A DNA stretch of 47,213 nucleotides from Acidobacteriota bacterium (lineage in GTDB: Bacteria > Acidobacteriota > G020349885), in assembly GCA_020349885.1 (NCBI GenBank), contig CP070701.1, positions 413,397 through 460,609 of the forward strand, given 5' to 3'. The notes below the pieces were generated by a model that ran no database searches, was not told the DNA's origin, and saw only the letters and a program-made list of their open reading frames with translations. Each line of letters opens with the position of its first letter. Positions within the stretch are counted from its first letter, which is position 1. Below, one piece after another: positions 32,068 to 39,279 of the stretch. The translations under genes and the position numbers were made by a program.

Positions 32068-32925
32068 CTACAGCCCGTACTGTTCGAGGAGCAGGTCGTA
32101 GGTCGACTTCCCCGTGCCCTCTGGGTTGTCGTTCTTTATGGTGTTGAGGAAGGCGTTCAGGCGCTCGAGAAAGTCCGGGCTGCCCTTGCGTGCGGCCATG
32201 CAGATTTGGCTCGCCGTCAGGGGAGTGTCGAGGGCCGCCGTGGTGTCCGGATACTCCTCGGTCAGCGCCTTGACGAACAGGGTATCTCCCACGTACGCCG
32301 CGGCTTTCCCCGCGACCACCTCCTGGACGGCGTCATCCTCTTGCTGGAACGGCTTTTTTTGGGCTTTGGGAAAATACTGCGTCGCCGTCGTGGCGTACAG
32401 GGTGTTGATTCGGAACGTTACGACGTACTCGCTGCTGTCGAGATCCTTGTAGCTCTCGATCTTGTCGGCGACGCTCCTGCTCAGCAGAAGAGACACTTTT
32501 TCGGTGTGGTAGGGATCGGAAAAGTCCACCAGCTTCGCGCGGTCGGGGGTGTTCGACAGCGTCGAGACGATCACGTGGTACTTTCCGTTGAGGAGCTCCG
32601 TGATGATTTTGTCCCACGGGGTGTGAACGAACTCCACGGAGACTCCCCACGCCTCGGCCAATTTCTGCACCAGGGCGACTTCGAAGCCGTCCAGAGTGCC
32701 GTCTTCCTTGTGGAAGTGATAGGGGGTGTAGTCTTCCGCCTCGACACCCACCCTGAGAACGCCGGATCCGAGGACGTCCTCAAGGGCGGAGGGCCCAGAC
32801 TCCGCCTGGGTCGCCGGGGACGGCTGCTGTGCTTGCGGGGCCTCGGCGGGACGGCCGCACGCCACGCTCAACACGGCAAACAGCCCGGCCCACAGTAGAC
32901 AGGTAAGCGATTTCGTATGCATCAT
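32068..32925 (-). CDS. ABC transporter solute-binding lipoprotein (SBP family 3)
   Basis: A 285-residue protein of the amino-acid-type periplasmic-binding family. Residues 1-23 form a lipoprotein signal (LLWAGLFAVLSVAC, lipid-anchored C23; the -3 residue is Ser rather than Leu). A Pro/Gln-rich linker leads to GVLRVGVEAEDYTPYHFHKEDGTLDGFEVALVQKLAEAWGV, the family signature, and VIVSTLSNTPDRAKLVDFSDPYH. No permease or ATPase gene is adjacent, so it may be an orphan binding protein or sensor input. The double ATG (32925, 32922) follows a strong -10 box by about 7 bases, predicting a leaderless mRNA. Confidence 0.88.
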   Translation of the reverse strand: MMHTKSLTCLLWAGLFAVLSVACGRPAEAPQAQQPSPATQAESGPSALEDVLGSGVLRVGVEAEDYTPYHFHKEDGTLDGFEVALVQKLAEAWGVSVEFVHTPWDKIITELLNGKYHVIVSTLSNTPDRAKLVDFSDPYHTEKVSLLLSRSVADKIESYKDLDSSEYVVTFRINTLYATTATQYFPKAQKKPFQQEDDAVQEVVAGKAAAYVGDTLFVKALTEEYPDTTAALDTPLTASQICMAARKGSPDFLERLNAFLNTIKNDNPEGTGKSTYDLLLEQYGL

Positions 32926-32932
32926 GATTGGT

Positions 32933-32961
32933 ATTATATGACCTAATAGTAAAAAGCGCAA
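32933..32961 (-). promoter_or_regulatory. Promoter of the solute-binding lipoprotein (leaderless)
   Basis: On the minus strand, TTGCGC (32961-32956), a 17-base spacer, perfect TATAAT (32938-32933), then 7 bases to the ATG at 32925. A normal start distance puts the first transcribed base at or next to the ATG. The rest of the divergent gap to yebC (32962-33214) shows nothing that I can name. Confidence 0.65.
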
Positions 32962-33214
32962 TAAAAAAATACATTTTTTCGGCCCGCCCCCCGCTGTCGG
33001 GAAGGCGGCACCGGAATCGTAGGCGGCGCCTGGTGCGGCGGACGGGAGCCTTGCGGAGGGAGGACGTCCCCGTTCCGCTTTCGCCTCCGCCAGGGCGGGG
33101 CGGTGGCGTACGTGCGTGACGAGACGATGCTTCCTTCGGCAGGATTCTATATGACGCGGTTCGGTGCGTTGCGCGCCCCGAGAGTTCTGTGATACTCTGG
33201 ACGAGAGGCATTCT

Positions 33215-33982
33215 ATGTCGGGTCATTCGAAATGGTCGAAGATCAAGCGCCACAAGGGCGCGCAGGACCAGAAGCGCGCCAAGATTTTCCAAAAATTGGC
33301 GCGGGAGGTCAGCGTCGCCGTACGCGTGGGCGGCTCTGGGGATCCGCAATTCAATGCCCGCCTGCGGGCGGCCGTTGAGGCGGCGCGAGCCGCGGAGATG
33401 CCCAAAGACAGCATCGAGGCCGCGATTCGCCGCGGCCTCGGCGAGGATGGCGGCACGCGATACGAAGAGGTGGTGTATGAGGCCTACGCTCCTGGAAACA
33501 TCGCCCTCTACATCGAAGCCCTCACGGACAACCGCACGCGCACCGTGGCGGAGCTTCGGAATCTTTTCGAAAATCGCGGCGGCAGCATGGGCAGCGCCGG
33601 GTGCGTGGCGTGGATGTTCAAGAAGAAGGGCTACCTCGTCGTCCTCAAGCGCGCGGCGCCGGAGGAGAAGATTCTCGAGGCCATCGTCGAGGGCGGCGCC
33701 GAGGACTTCGAGGACCGCGGCGACCATTTCGAGATTTACACCGCGCTTGAGGACTTCCTGCCCCTCCGTGAGACGCTCGAGCGCTCCAAGATCCCCGTTG
33801 AATACGCGCGCCTCGTCTTCGTGCCCACGAACACCGTCGCGCTTTCTCCCGCGTCGAACGAGGGGCGCAAGGTGCAGACGCTTATCGAGGCGCTCGAAGA
33901 CCATGACGACGTTCAGAGCGTCTGGACGAATGCTGACTTTGGCGATGAAGCCTCCGTCGAAGAAGACTCCACGGCGGCGTAG
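33215..33982 (+). CDS. yebC: YebC/PmpR family protein
   Basis: A 255-residue YebC-family protein: MSGHSKWSKIKRHKGAQDQKRAKIFQKLAREV, then NARLRAAVEAARAAEMPKDSIEAAIRRG, YEEVVYEAYAPGNIALYIEALTDNRTRTVAELR and GSMGSAGCVAWMF are diagnostic. Long annotated as a transcriptional regulator; recent work on the family links it to resolving ribosome stalls at proline-rich stretches. It precedes ruvC-ruvA, a classical neighbourhood. GAGAGG is 7 bases before ATG 33215. Confidence 0.95.
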   Translation: MSGHSKWSKIKRHKGAQDQKRAKIFQKLAREVSVAVRVGGSGDPQFNARLRAAVEAARAAEMPKDSIEAAIRRGLGEDGGTRYEEVVYEAYAPGNIALYIEALTDNRTRTVAELRNLFENRGGSMGSAGCVAWMFKKKGYLVVLKRAAPEEKILEAIVEGGAEDFEDRGDHFEIYTALEDFLPLRETLERSKIPVEYARLVFVPTNTVALSPASNEGRKVQTLIEALEDHDDVQSVWTNADFGDEASVEEDSTAA

Positions 33983-34070
33983 CCGCCTCCCGAAGGACGG
34001 GGTCGCGGCGACAAAACGGGGGACGGGGCATTCTTCTCGAACGGGGAAAACGGCGGGCAAAACCGTACTG

Positions 34071-34571
34071 ATGGGCATCGACCCGGGGAGCCGCGCCACC
34101 GGGTACGCCTTTCTCGAAATTAATGCGGCCCCCGCCGAGCCGCGCCTTGTCGAGTGTGGTGCGGTTCGCGTCCCGCCGGGCCGGAGCCACGCGCTTCGCC
34201 TGCGCGCCATTTTCGAAAAGATCCAGGCGTTGCTCCGGAAACATCGGCCCGCGGAAGTCGCGGTCGAAGCGGTGTTTCACGCAAAGGACGCGCGCGCGGC
34301 GCTTCTTTTGGGCCAGGCGCGCGGGGCGGCGCTCGCCGCCGTGGGCGAGCGCGGCGTGAGCGTGTTCGAATATTCCCCTTTGTCCATAAAGAAAACCGTC
34401 GCGGGCTACGGCCGCGCCCCGAAAGAGCAGGTGCAGCGCATGGTGCTGGCCCTCCTGAATCTTCATGACGCTCCCTCCGCGCGGATGTCCGCCGACGCCT
34501 CGGACGCCGCGGCCGTCGCGCTCTGCCACGCCGCGCACCGTGCCGCGCGCGCACGGGGGCTTGTTTCATGA
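34071..34571 (+). CDS. ruvC: RuvC Holliday-junction endonuclease
   Basis: At least 166 residues of RuvC. Catalytic acids are visible: Asp in GIDPGSRATGYA, Glu in EVAVEAVF, and two Asp in ADASDAAAVALCH. It resolves Holliday junctions with RuvAB. The start is uncertain: ATG 34071 leaves only one residue before GIDPG, while the frame runs upstream to ATG 33945 and 33930 inside yebC, adding about 42-47 basic residues that include the KTVL part of the first strand. No Shine-Dalgarno sequence marks any of them. It overlaps ruvA by 4 bases. Confidence 0.9.
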   Translation: MGIDPGSRATGYAFLEINAAPAEPRLVECGAVRVPPGRSHALRLRAIFEKIQALLRKHRPAEVAVEAVFHAKDARAALLLGQARGAALAAVGERGVSVFEYSPLSIKKTVAGYGRAPKEQVQRMVLALLNLHDAPSARMSADASDAAAVALCHAAHRAARARGLVS

Positions 34572-35212
34572 TCGCCTATTTGAAGGGTCGGGTCGTCTCG
34601 CTCGAGAGCGGAACGAGCGCGGCGTCGGGCCAGACGGCGGTGCTTGATGTGCACGGCGTTGGCTACCGTGTGCGCATTACGACCGGCCTCTACGCCTCGC
34701 TCAAGGGACGCGCCGACGGACCCGGAGAGGCGGGCGGCGGCGAGGTGGCGCTCCATGTCTATTCCCACGCGACGGACGGCGACGTGGCGCTTTTCGGGTT
34801 CGCGTCGGCGTTCGAGCGGCGCGTCTTCGAGCGCCTGCTGCGCGTTTCGGGCGTCGGCCCCTCGCTCGCGCTCGCGGCGCTCTCCGCGCACCGCGCCGAG
34901 GACCTGATCGCCGCCCTCGCATCGGGCGACGGAAGCCTCCTTGAGCGCGTGCCCCGCGTCGGAAAGAAACTCGCAAGCCGCATTCTTCTCGAACTCCGTG
35001 ACAAGCTCGACGACCTTCTTCCCGAGGCCGCCGGCGCGGGGGAGGTGGCGGGCGCGGGCGCCGTCTGGCGCGACGTGGCATCGGCGCTCGTCAACATGGG
35101 CTATCGCGCCTCGGACGCCGAGGCCGCCTGCCGCGCCGCGCGCGAGCGCGCGGGCGAGTGCACATTCGAGGACGCTTTCCGCGCCGCGCTCAAGAAGGCG
35201 CAGGGGAAATAG
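34568..35212 (+). CDS. ruvA: RuvA Holliday-junction-binding subunit
   Basis: A 214-residue RuvA: OB-fold domain I (MIAYLKGRVVSLE, VLDVHGVGYRVRIT), the two HhH motifs in FERLLRVSGVGPSLALAALS and LLERVPRVGKKLASRILLEL, and the mobile C-terminal UBA-like domain III (ASALVNMGYRASDAEAA). A slightly long loop (GRADGPGEAGGGE) sits in domain I. RuvA holds the junction for the RuvB motor. ruvB does not follow as it often does; an HD-domain gene lies 233 bases downstream instead. The gap contains no supported gene. Confidence 0.95.
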   Translation: MIAYLKGRVVSLESGTSAASGQTAVLDVHGVGYRVRITTGLYASLKGRADGPGEAGGGEVALHVYSHATDGDVALFGFASAFERRVFERLLRVSGVGPSLALAALSAHRAEDLIAALASGDGSLLERVPRVGKKLASRILLELRDKLDDLLPEAAGAGEVAGAGAVWRDVASALVNMGYRASDAEAACRAARERAGECTFEDAFRAALKKAQGK

Positions 35213-35404
35213 AGGAAACCGGGAGGGCAGGCGAGAGGCTCTCTGGAATAGAGCTCCGGCGCACGGCGGCGATGGGCTTGCCCAATTTGCCGCTTTTTCA
35301 GTAGCCAGCTTCCAGGGGCCGGAGCGTCAAGGATCGAAGGCTGGATGCCGGCTTACGCCGCCTTCTCGACGGCTTTCTGAACCTTAACCTTAACATGCCG
35401 CGCC

Positions 35405-35433
35405 TTGACAGGCCGTGCGGAGTTTCCTACACT
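35405..35433 (+). promoter_or_regulatory. Promoter of the OB-fold/HD gene
   Basis: TTGACA (35405-35410), a 17-base spacer, TACACT (35428-35433). The ATG at 35446 is 12 bases further on, giving a predicted leader of only about 6 bases, and no Shine-Dalgarno sequence is present. Confidence 0.65.
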
Positions 35434-35445
35434 ACGCGTAGCGTT

Positions 35446-36507
35446 ATGTCCCGCGTTCAACTGGCCGAAATTCAGGAAGGCGAGAGTTTTCGAGGCTTCT
35501 TTTTGGTTAAGAAGAAGGCCGTGCGGACGGCCTCATCCGGCGCGCCGTACTGGGATCTTACACTGCAGGACGCCACGGGGCAGTGCCACGCCAAGGTGTG
35601 GAGCGAGGTGCTTGCGTCCCACGAGGGCGTTGCGGTGGAGGAGGGCACGGTTCTCAAGGTGGAGGCCGTGGCGGAGAGCTACGACGGGCGTCTACAATTG
35701 CGCGTCCTGCGCTTCCGCCTTTCCCGCCCCGAGGACGGGATAGACGCGGCGGAGCTTATGCCGCGCACGCCGCACGACGTCGACGCGATGTATGAAGAGC
35801 TCCTGGGTTTCGTGGATCGTGTCGAGGATCCTCATCTCAAGCGCCTGCTCGAGTCCTTCTTCCGCGAGGACGAGGCGTTCGTTCGCCGCTTCAAGTACAG
35901 CTCCGCGAGCCGCGCCATTCACCATCCCTACGTGGGCGGCTTGCTGGAACACGTGGTTTCGCTTCTTAAAATTTGCGAGTTTCTCGCCTCGCACTATCCG
36001 GACGTGGACCGCGACATTCTTTTCGCGGGCGCGATCTTCCATGACGTCGGGAAGGTGAGCGAGCTCGACGGCTTCAGCTACTCCACCGAGGGCGAGCTCC
36101 TCGGGCACGTGGCCATCGGGTTCGAGATGGTGCGCGAGCGGATGCGCTTGATCGAAGGATTCCCGGAGCCGCTCAGCCTGAGTCTCTCGCACATGGTGCT
36201 CTGCCACCAGGGCGAGCTCGACTGGGGCGCGCCCGTCGTGCCGAAGACGAGAGAAGCCATGATTCTCCACTTCGCCGACAACATGGACGCCAAGCTTTTC
36301 CAATGCTACCAGTCGCTTCAGGACACGGCGGACTCGGTGAAGGAATGGTCCGAGAACAACTGGCTCCTGCGACGGCGTTTCTGGCGCGGCGCCGAAACTT
36401 CGCAAGAGACAGAATCGTTAACCCCAAAGGCGTCCGGAAACGGAGGCCTGCACGAAGATGTGTTCCCTATTACCAAGGCTCGCCTGGCGCCGGCCAAGGC
36501 TCGATAG
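35446..36507 (+). CDS. OB-fold/HD-domain protein, YhaM-like 3'-5' exoribonuclease
   Basis: A 353-residue protein. An N-terminal OB-fold of the tRNA-anticodon type (about 5-92: GESFRGFFLVKKKAVRTASSGAPYWDLTLQDATGQCHAKVW) precedes an HD metal-dependent phosphohydrolase domain (about 150-290), with H160/H169 in IHHPYVGGLLEHV and H199-D200 in GAIFHDVGK, plus a later HMVLCHQG and HFADNMDAKL. This domain order and length match YhaM-type 3'-5' exoribonucleases. A tail of about 45 residues is not conserved-looking. It probably trims RNA in the cytoplasm; DNA as a substrate is possible. Confidence 0.85.
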   Translation: MSRVQLAEIQEGESFRGFFLVKKKAVRTASSGAPYWDLTLQDATGQCHAKVWSEVLASHEGVAVEEGTVLKVEAVAESYDGRLQLRVLRFRLSRPEDGIDAAELMPRTPHDVDAMYEELLGFVDRVEDPHLKRLLESFFREDEAFVRRFKYSSASRAIHHPYVGGLLEHVVSLLKICEFLASHYPDVDRDILFAGAIFHDVGKVSELDGFSYSTEGELLGHVAIGFEMVRERMRLIEGFPEPLSLSLSHMVLCHQGELDWGAPVVPKTREAMILHFADNMDAKLFQCYQSLQDTADSVKEWSENNWLLRRRFWRGAETSQETESLTPKASGNGGLHEDVFPITKARLAPAKAR

Positions 36508-36519
36508 ACAAGGTTCGCC

Positions 36520-38052
36520 ATGAAGAAAGGACTCAGCCTTCTCGTAATCGTCTTGCTTGCGAGCCTGTCGCTGTTGTTCGGCGTCCTGGTGGCACAGCTT
36601 CCCTCGCTTGGAGGCAAGGAAAAGGCGAAGGAGGACTTGCCCCGGCAGAGCGGGGAACGGCAGCACCCCCTGTACGTTGAAGCCCCGGCCGACCAGCCGC
36701 CCCTGCCGCCGCTGTCGGGGCCGGACTTCACGCCGATCGTGGAGCAGGTGAAGCCGGCGGTGGTGAGCGTCTCCTCGACGGAAGTCGTCGAGATGTACCG
36801 CCAGCACCCGCAAGAGTTTTTCGACCTGTTCGACTGGTTTTTCGGCCGCAGGCCGCGCCGCAACGAGAAGGAGATGCCTCGGCAGCACCGCAGCGTGAAC
36901 TCTGGCTCCGGCTTTATCATCAGTCCCGAAGGCTACGTCCTTACGAATTACCATGTGGTCGCCGACGCCACGGAGGTTATGGTCATGCTTTCCGACGACA
37001 GCGAATTCGAGGCGGAGGTCACGGGAAGCGACCGCGAAATAGACATCGCGCTCCTCAAGTTCGACCCCGAGGACAAGTCCCTCGTCACGGCGGTCCTGGG
37101 CGATTCCAGTCAGCTTCACGTCGGCGAGTGGGTGATGGCCATCGGCAACCCCTTGCGCCTCCAGCATACGGTCACCGTGGGCGTCGTGAGCGCCCTCGGA
37201 CGCAATCTGGGGAGCGGAAGCTTCGATGATTTCATCCAGACCGACGCCGCCATCAACCGCGGCAACAGCGGCGGCCCCTTGGTGAACCTGCGCGGAGAGG
37301 TCGTGGGCATCAATACCCTCATGAGCCCCTACGGCGAGAACATCGGTTTTGCCGTTCCCGTCAACCTCGTCAAGGAAATCCTGAACGATCTCATGGAGGT
37401 GGGGCGTGCGTCGCGCGGCTATCTGGGGACCCAGATCATGAGCATTACCCCCGAGCTTCAAGAGGCGTTCGGCCTCGAGTCCTCCGAGGGCGCGTTCGTG
37501 CAGTCGGTCGAGCCGGGGCTTCCCGGAGACGAGGCGGGGCTGCGCCGCGGCGACGTCATCGTCGAGGTGGACGGCACGCCCATTAAGGATTCCTATCACC
37601 TCGTGCGCGAGATTTCTCAGAAGAGGCCGGGCCAAAAAGTGGCCTTGAAAATCATCCGCGACGGGCGCACGCGCACCCTGAAGGCCACGCTTGCGGACCG
37701 GGGCGCCGAGCTGTGGAAAGAGGAGCCCGTGGAAGAAGAGGCGGAGGCGCCGCGCGGCGCAAGCGAGCTTCTCGGCTTTCACGTCGAGGAGGTCACCCGC
37801 GAGACGCGGGAGCAATTCGGCCTTTCGGACGACGCGCGCGGCGTGGTCGTGGTGCACGTCGATTCGATGAGCGAGGCCGCCGAAAAGGGACTGCGTTCGG
37901 GTATGGTCATCGTCGAAGTGAACCGGGAAGAAATTTCCGACATGCGGGAATTTACGGAAGCCCTGAAGGATGTCGAAACGGGTGATTTGGTCCTGCTGTA
38001 CGTGACGGGGCGCGGGTTCCGCGGCTACATTCCCATCCGCGCCAAGGAATAG
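36520..38052 (+). CDS. htrA: Do/HtrA (DegP-DegQ-like) periplasmic protease
   Basis: A 510-residue trypsin-like protease-chaperone. An N-terminal hydrophobic segment (5-26, LSLLVIVLLASLSLLFGVLVA) acts as signal or anchor. The protease domain has the triad H145 (TNYHVVADA), D175 (REIDIALLK) and S250 (INRGNSGGPLVN). Two PDZ domains follow (about 285-390, RGYLGTQIMSITPELQEAFGL, and 405-505, LGFHVEEVTRETREQFGL), with a Glu-rich linker between them. An LA-loop-like stretch with FFDLFDWFFGRRPRR is present. It degrades or refolds damaged envelope proteins. It is 12 bases downstream of the HD gene, possibly co-transcribed. Confidence 0.94.
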   Translation: MKKGLSLLVIVLLASLSLLFGVLVAQLPSLGGKEKAKEDLPRQSGERQHPLYVEAPADQPPLPPLSGPDFTPIVEQVKPAVVSVSSTEVVEMYRQHPQEFFDLFDWFFGRRPRRNEKEMPRQHRSVNSGSGFIISPEGYVLTNYHVVADATEVMVMLSDDSEFEAEVTGSDREIDIALLKFDPEDKSLVTAVLGDSSQLHVGEWVMAIGNPLRLQHTVTVGVVSALGRNLGSGSFDDFIQTDAAINRGNSGGPLVNLRGEVVGINTLMSPYGENIGFAVPVNLVKEILNDLMEVGRASRGYLGTQIMSITPELQEAFGLESSEGAFVQSVEPGLPGDEAGLRRGDVIVEVDGTPIKDSYHLVREISQKRPGQKVALKIIRDGRTRTLKATLADRGAELWKEEPVEEEAEAPRGASELLGFHVEEVTRETREQFGLSDDARGVVVVHVDSMSEAAEKGLRSGMVIVEVNREEISDMREFTEALKDVETGDLVLLYVTGRGFRGYIPIRAKE

Positions 38053-38085
38053 GTTTTCCCACAAGCAAGGCACCAAGGAACCCTT

Positions 38086-38802
38086 ATGCCGGAGAAGGCC
38101 GCCCCTCCCCAAAAAAAGAAAGCCATCCTGCTCGTTGATGATTCAAAGCTCATCCTTCAGATGGAGGAGGCGATCTTGGGCCGGGAGCAATTTGACCTCT
38201 TCAGGGCGACCTCCGGCCAGCAGGCGCTGGATCTTGTCAAGCGCCACAAGCCTTTGCTGGTCCTCCTGGATTTCTTTCTCCCTGACGTAAACGGCGACGA
38301 GGTCACGAAGCGCATCCGCGAGGACCCCGAAACCACCCATGTGTCCATCATCATTGTCACGATGAAGGGCTCGGATGAGCAGAAGGAGAAGTGCTTCAAA
38401 GCGGGGTGCAACGATTTTATAACGAAACCCATCAACTCGGGGCTCCTCAAGCTCAAAGTCGACCGACTCGTCAACATCGCCCCGAGGACGCCCTACCGGA
38501 TTCTCGTGAAGATGTCGCAGGCCGGGAGCGAGCAGCGCGACTTCGTCTTCAGCTCGAGCGTCAACATCAGCGAGACGGGCATGCTTGTGGAGACGGACAA
38601 GAAGTTCGACCTCGGCACGGAGGTTGACCTTCAGTTCTACGTCACCTCCTCGCGCGAGCCCATCGCGGTGCGCGGCTTGCTGGTGCGCTACCAGAAGAAA
38701 GGCTTCCGCCGCGCGAACGCCTACGGCATCACCTTTAGCGAGCTCTCCGAAGAGAACAGGAAGAAAATCCGGGCGCTCATCGAGCAGAAGGCCCGGCCGT
38801 AA
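38086..38802 (+). CDS. Response regulator: receiver plus PilZ domain
   Basis: A 238-residue two-domain protein. The receiver domain (about 12-130) has D18-D19, phospho-acceptor D62 (LLDFFLP), T92 and K114 (FITKPIN). The PilZ domain (about 134-232) keeps both c-di-GMP-binding motifs: R134-x3-R138 (RTPYR) and N160-x-S162-x2-G165 (NISETG). It could thus combine phosphorylation and c-di-GMP signals, as in motility or exopolysaccharide control. No histidine kinase is adjacent. AAGGA is 8 bases before ATG. Confidence 0.92.
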   Translation: MPEKAAPPQKKKAILLVDDSKLILQMEEAILGREQFDLFRATSGQQALDLVKRHKPLLVLLDFFLPDVNGDEVTKRIREDPETTHVSIIIVTMKGSDEQKEKCFKAGCNDFITKPINSGLLKLKVDRLVNIAPRTPYRILVKMSQAGSEQRDFVFSSSVNISETGMLVETDKKFDLGTEVDLQFYVTSSREPIAVRGLLVRYQKKGFRRANAYGITFSELSEENRKKIRALIEQKARP

Positions 38803-38814
38803 CCGTTCGGATTC

Positions 38815-39273
38815 ATGTCCCGCTCCGCACCGAAACGCCGCGCTAAGGATTCTTTTCCGTTCGGGCAAAAGTGCGAGGCGCGCATGGTGCATGTGGTGTT
38901 CCCGGAGGATACGAACCACTATGGAACGCTCTTTGGAGGCACGGCGCTTGCGTGGATGGACCATGCGGCGTTCGTGGCCGCCACCCGGTGCTGCCGCAAA
39001 AGCGTGGTCACGGCCGCCTCGGAGCGGATGAGTTTCAAGGTGCCGGTGCGCGTGGGGAGCATTGTGGAGGTGGTGGCCAACGTCCTGGAAATAGGACGCT
39101 CGTCTTTGAAGGTTCTCGTCGAGCTCTTCGTCGAGGACGCTTTCCGCGGGACGCGAAAGCTCTGCGCCCGCGGCCGTTTTACCATGGTGGCCGTCAACAA
39201 GCGGGGAAGACCCATCGCTGCACTGCCCAAGCGCGGGCGCGCGAAAACAAGGAAAACAAAAAAAGCGAGGTAA
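38815..39273 (+). CDS. Hotdog-fold acyl-CoA thioesterase
   Basis: A 152-residue YciA/BFIT-type thioesterase. The hallmark HYGTLFGGTALAWMDHAAFVAATRCCRKSVVTAA (with the catalytic Asp region) is followed by FKVPVRVGSIVEVVANVLEIGRSSLKVLVELFVED and GRFTMVAVN, typical of acyl-CoA hydrolases. The ends are basic (KRRAKD, KRGRAKTRKTKKAR). It probably hydrolyses acyl-CoA in the cytoplasm; chain-length preference is unknown. It is 12 bases after the PilZ gene and 6 before metE. Confidence 0.88.
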   Translation: MSRSAPKRRAKDSFPFGQKCEARMVHVVFPEDTNHYGTLFGGTALAWMDHAAFVAATRCCRKSVVTAASERMSFKVPVRVGSIVEVVANVLEIGRSSLKVLVELFVEDAFRGTRKLCARGRFTMVAVNKRGRPIAALPKRGRAKTRKTKKAR

Positions 39274-39279
39274 ACGATT

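Noticed and set aside
35353-35420. Minus-strand string RPVKARHVKVKVQKAVEKAA followed by a stop
   Set aside because: It resembles the end of a small basic protein, but no start codon or longer frame supports it and the OB/HD gene promoter occupies the same bases.
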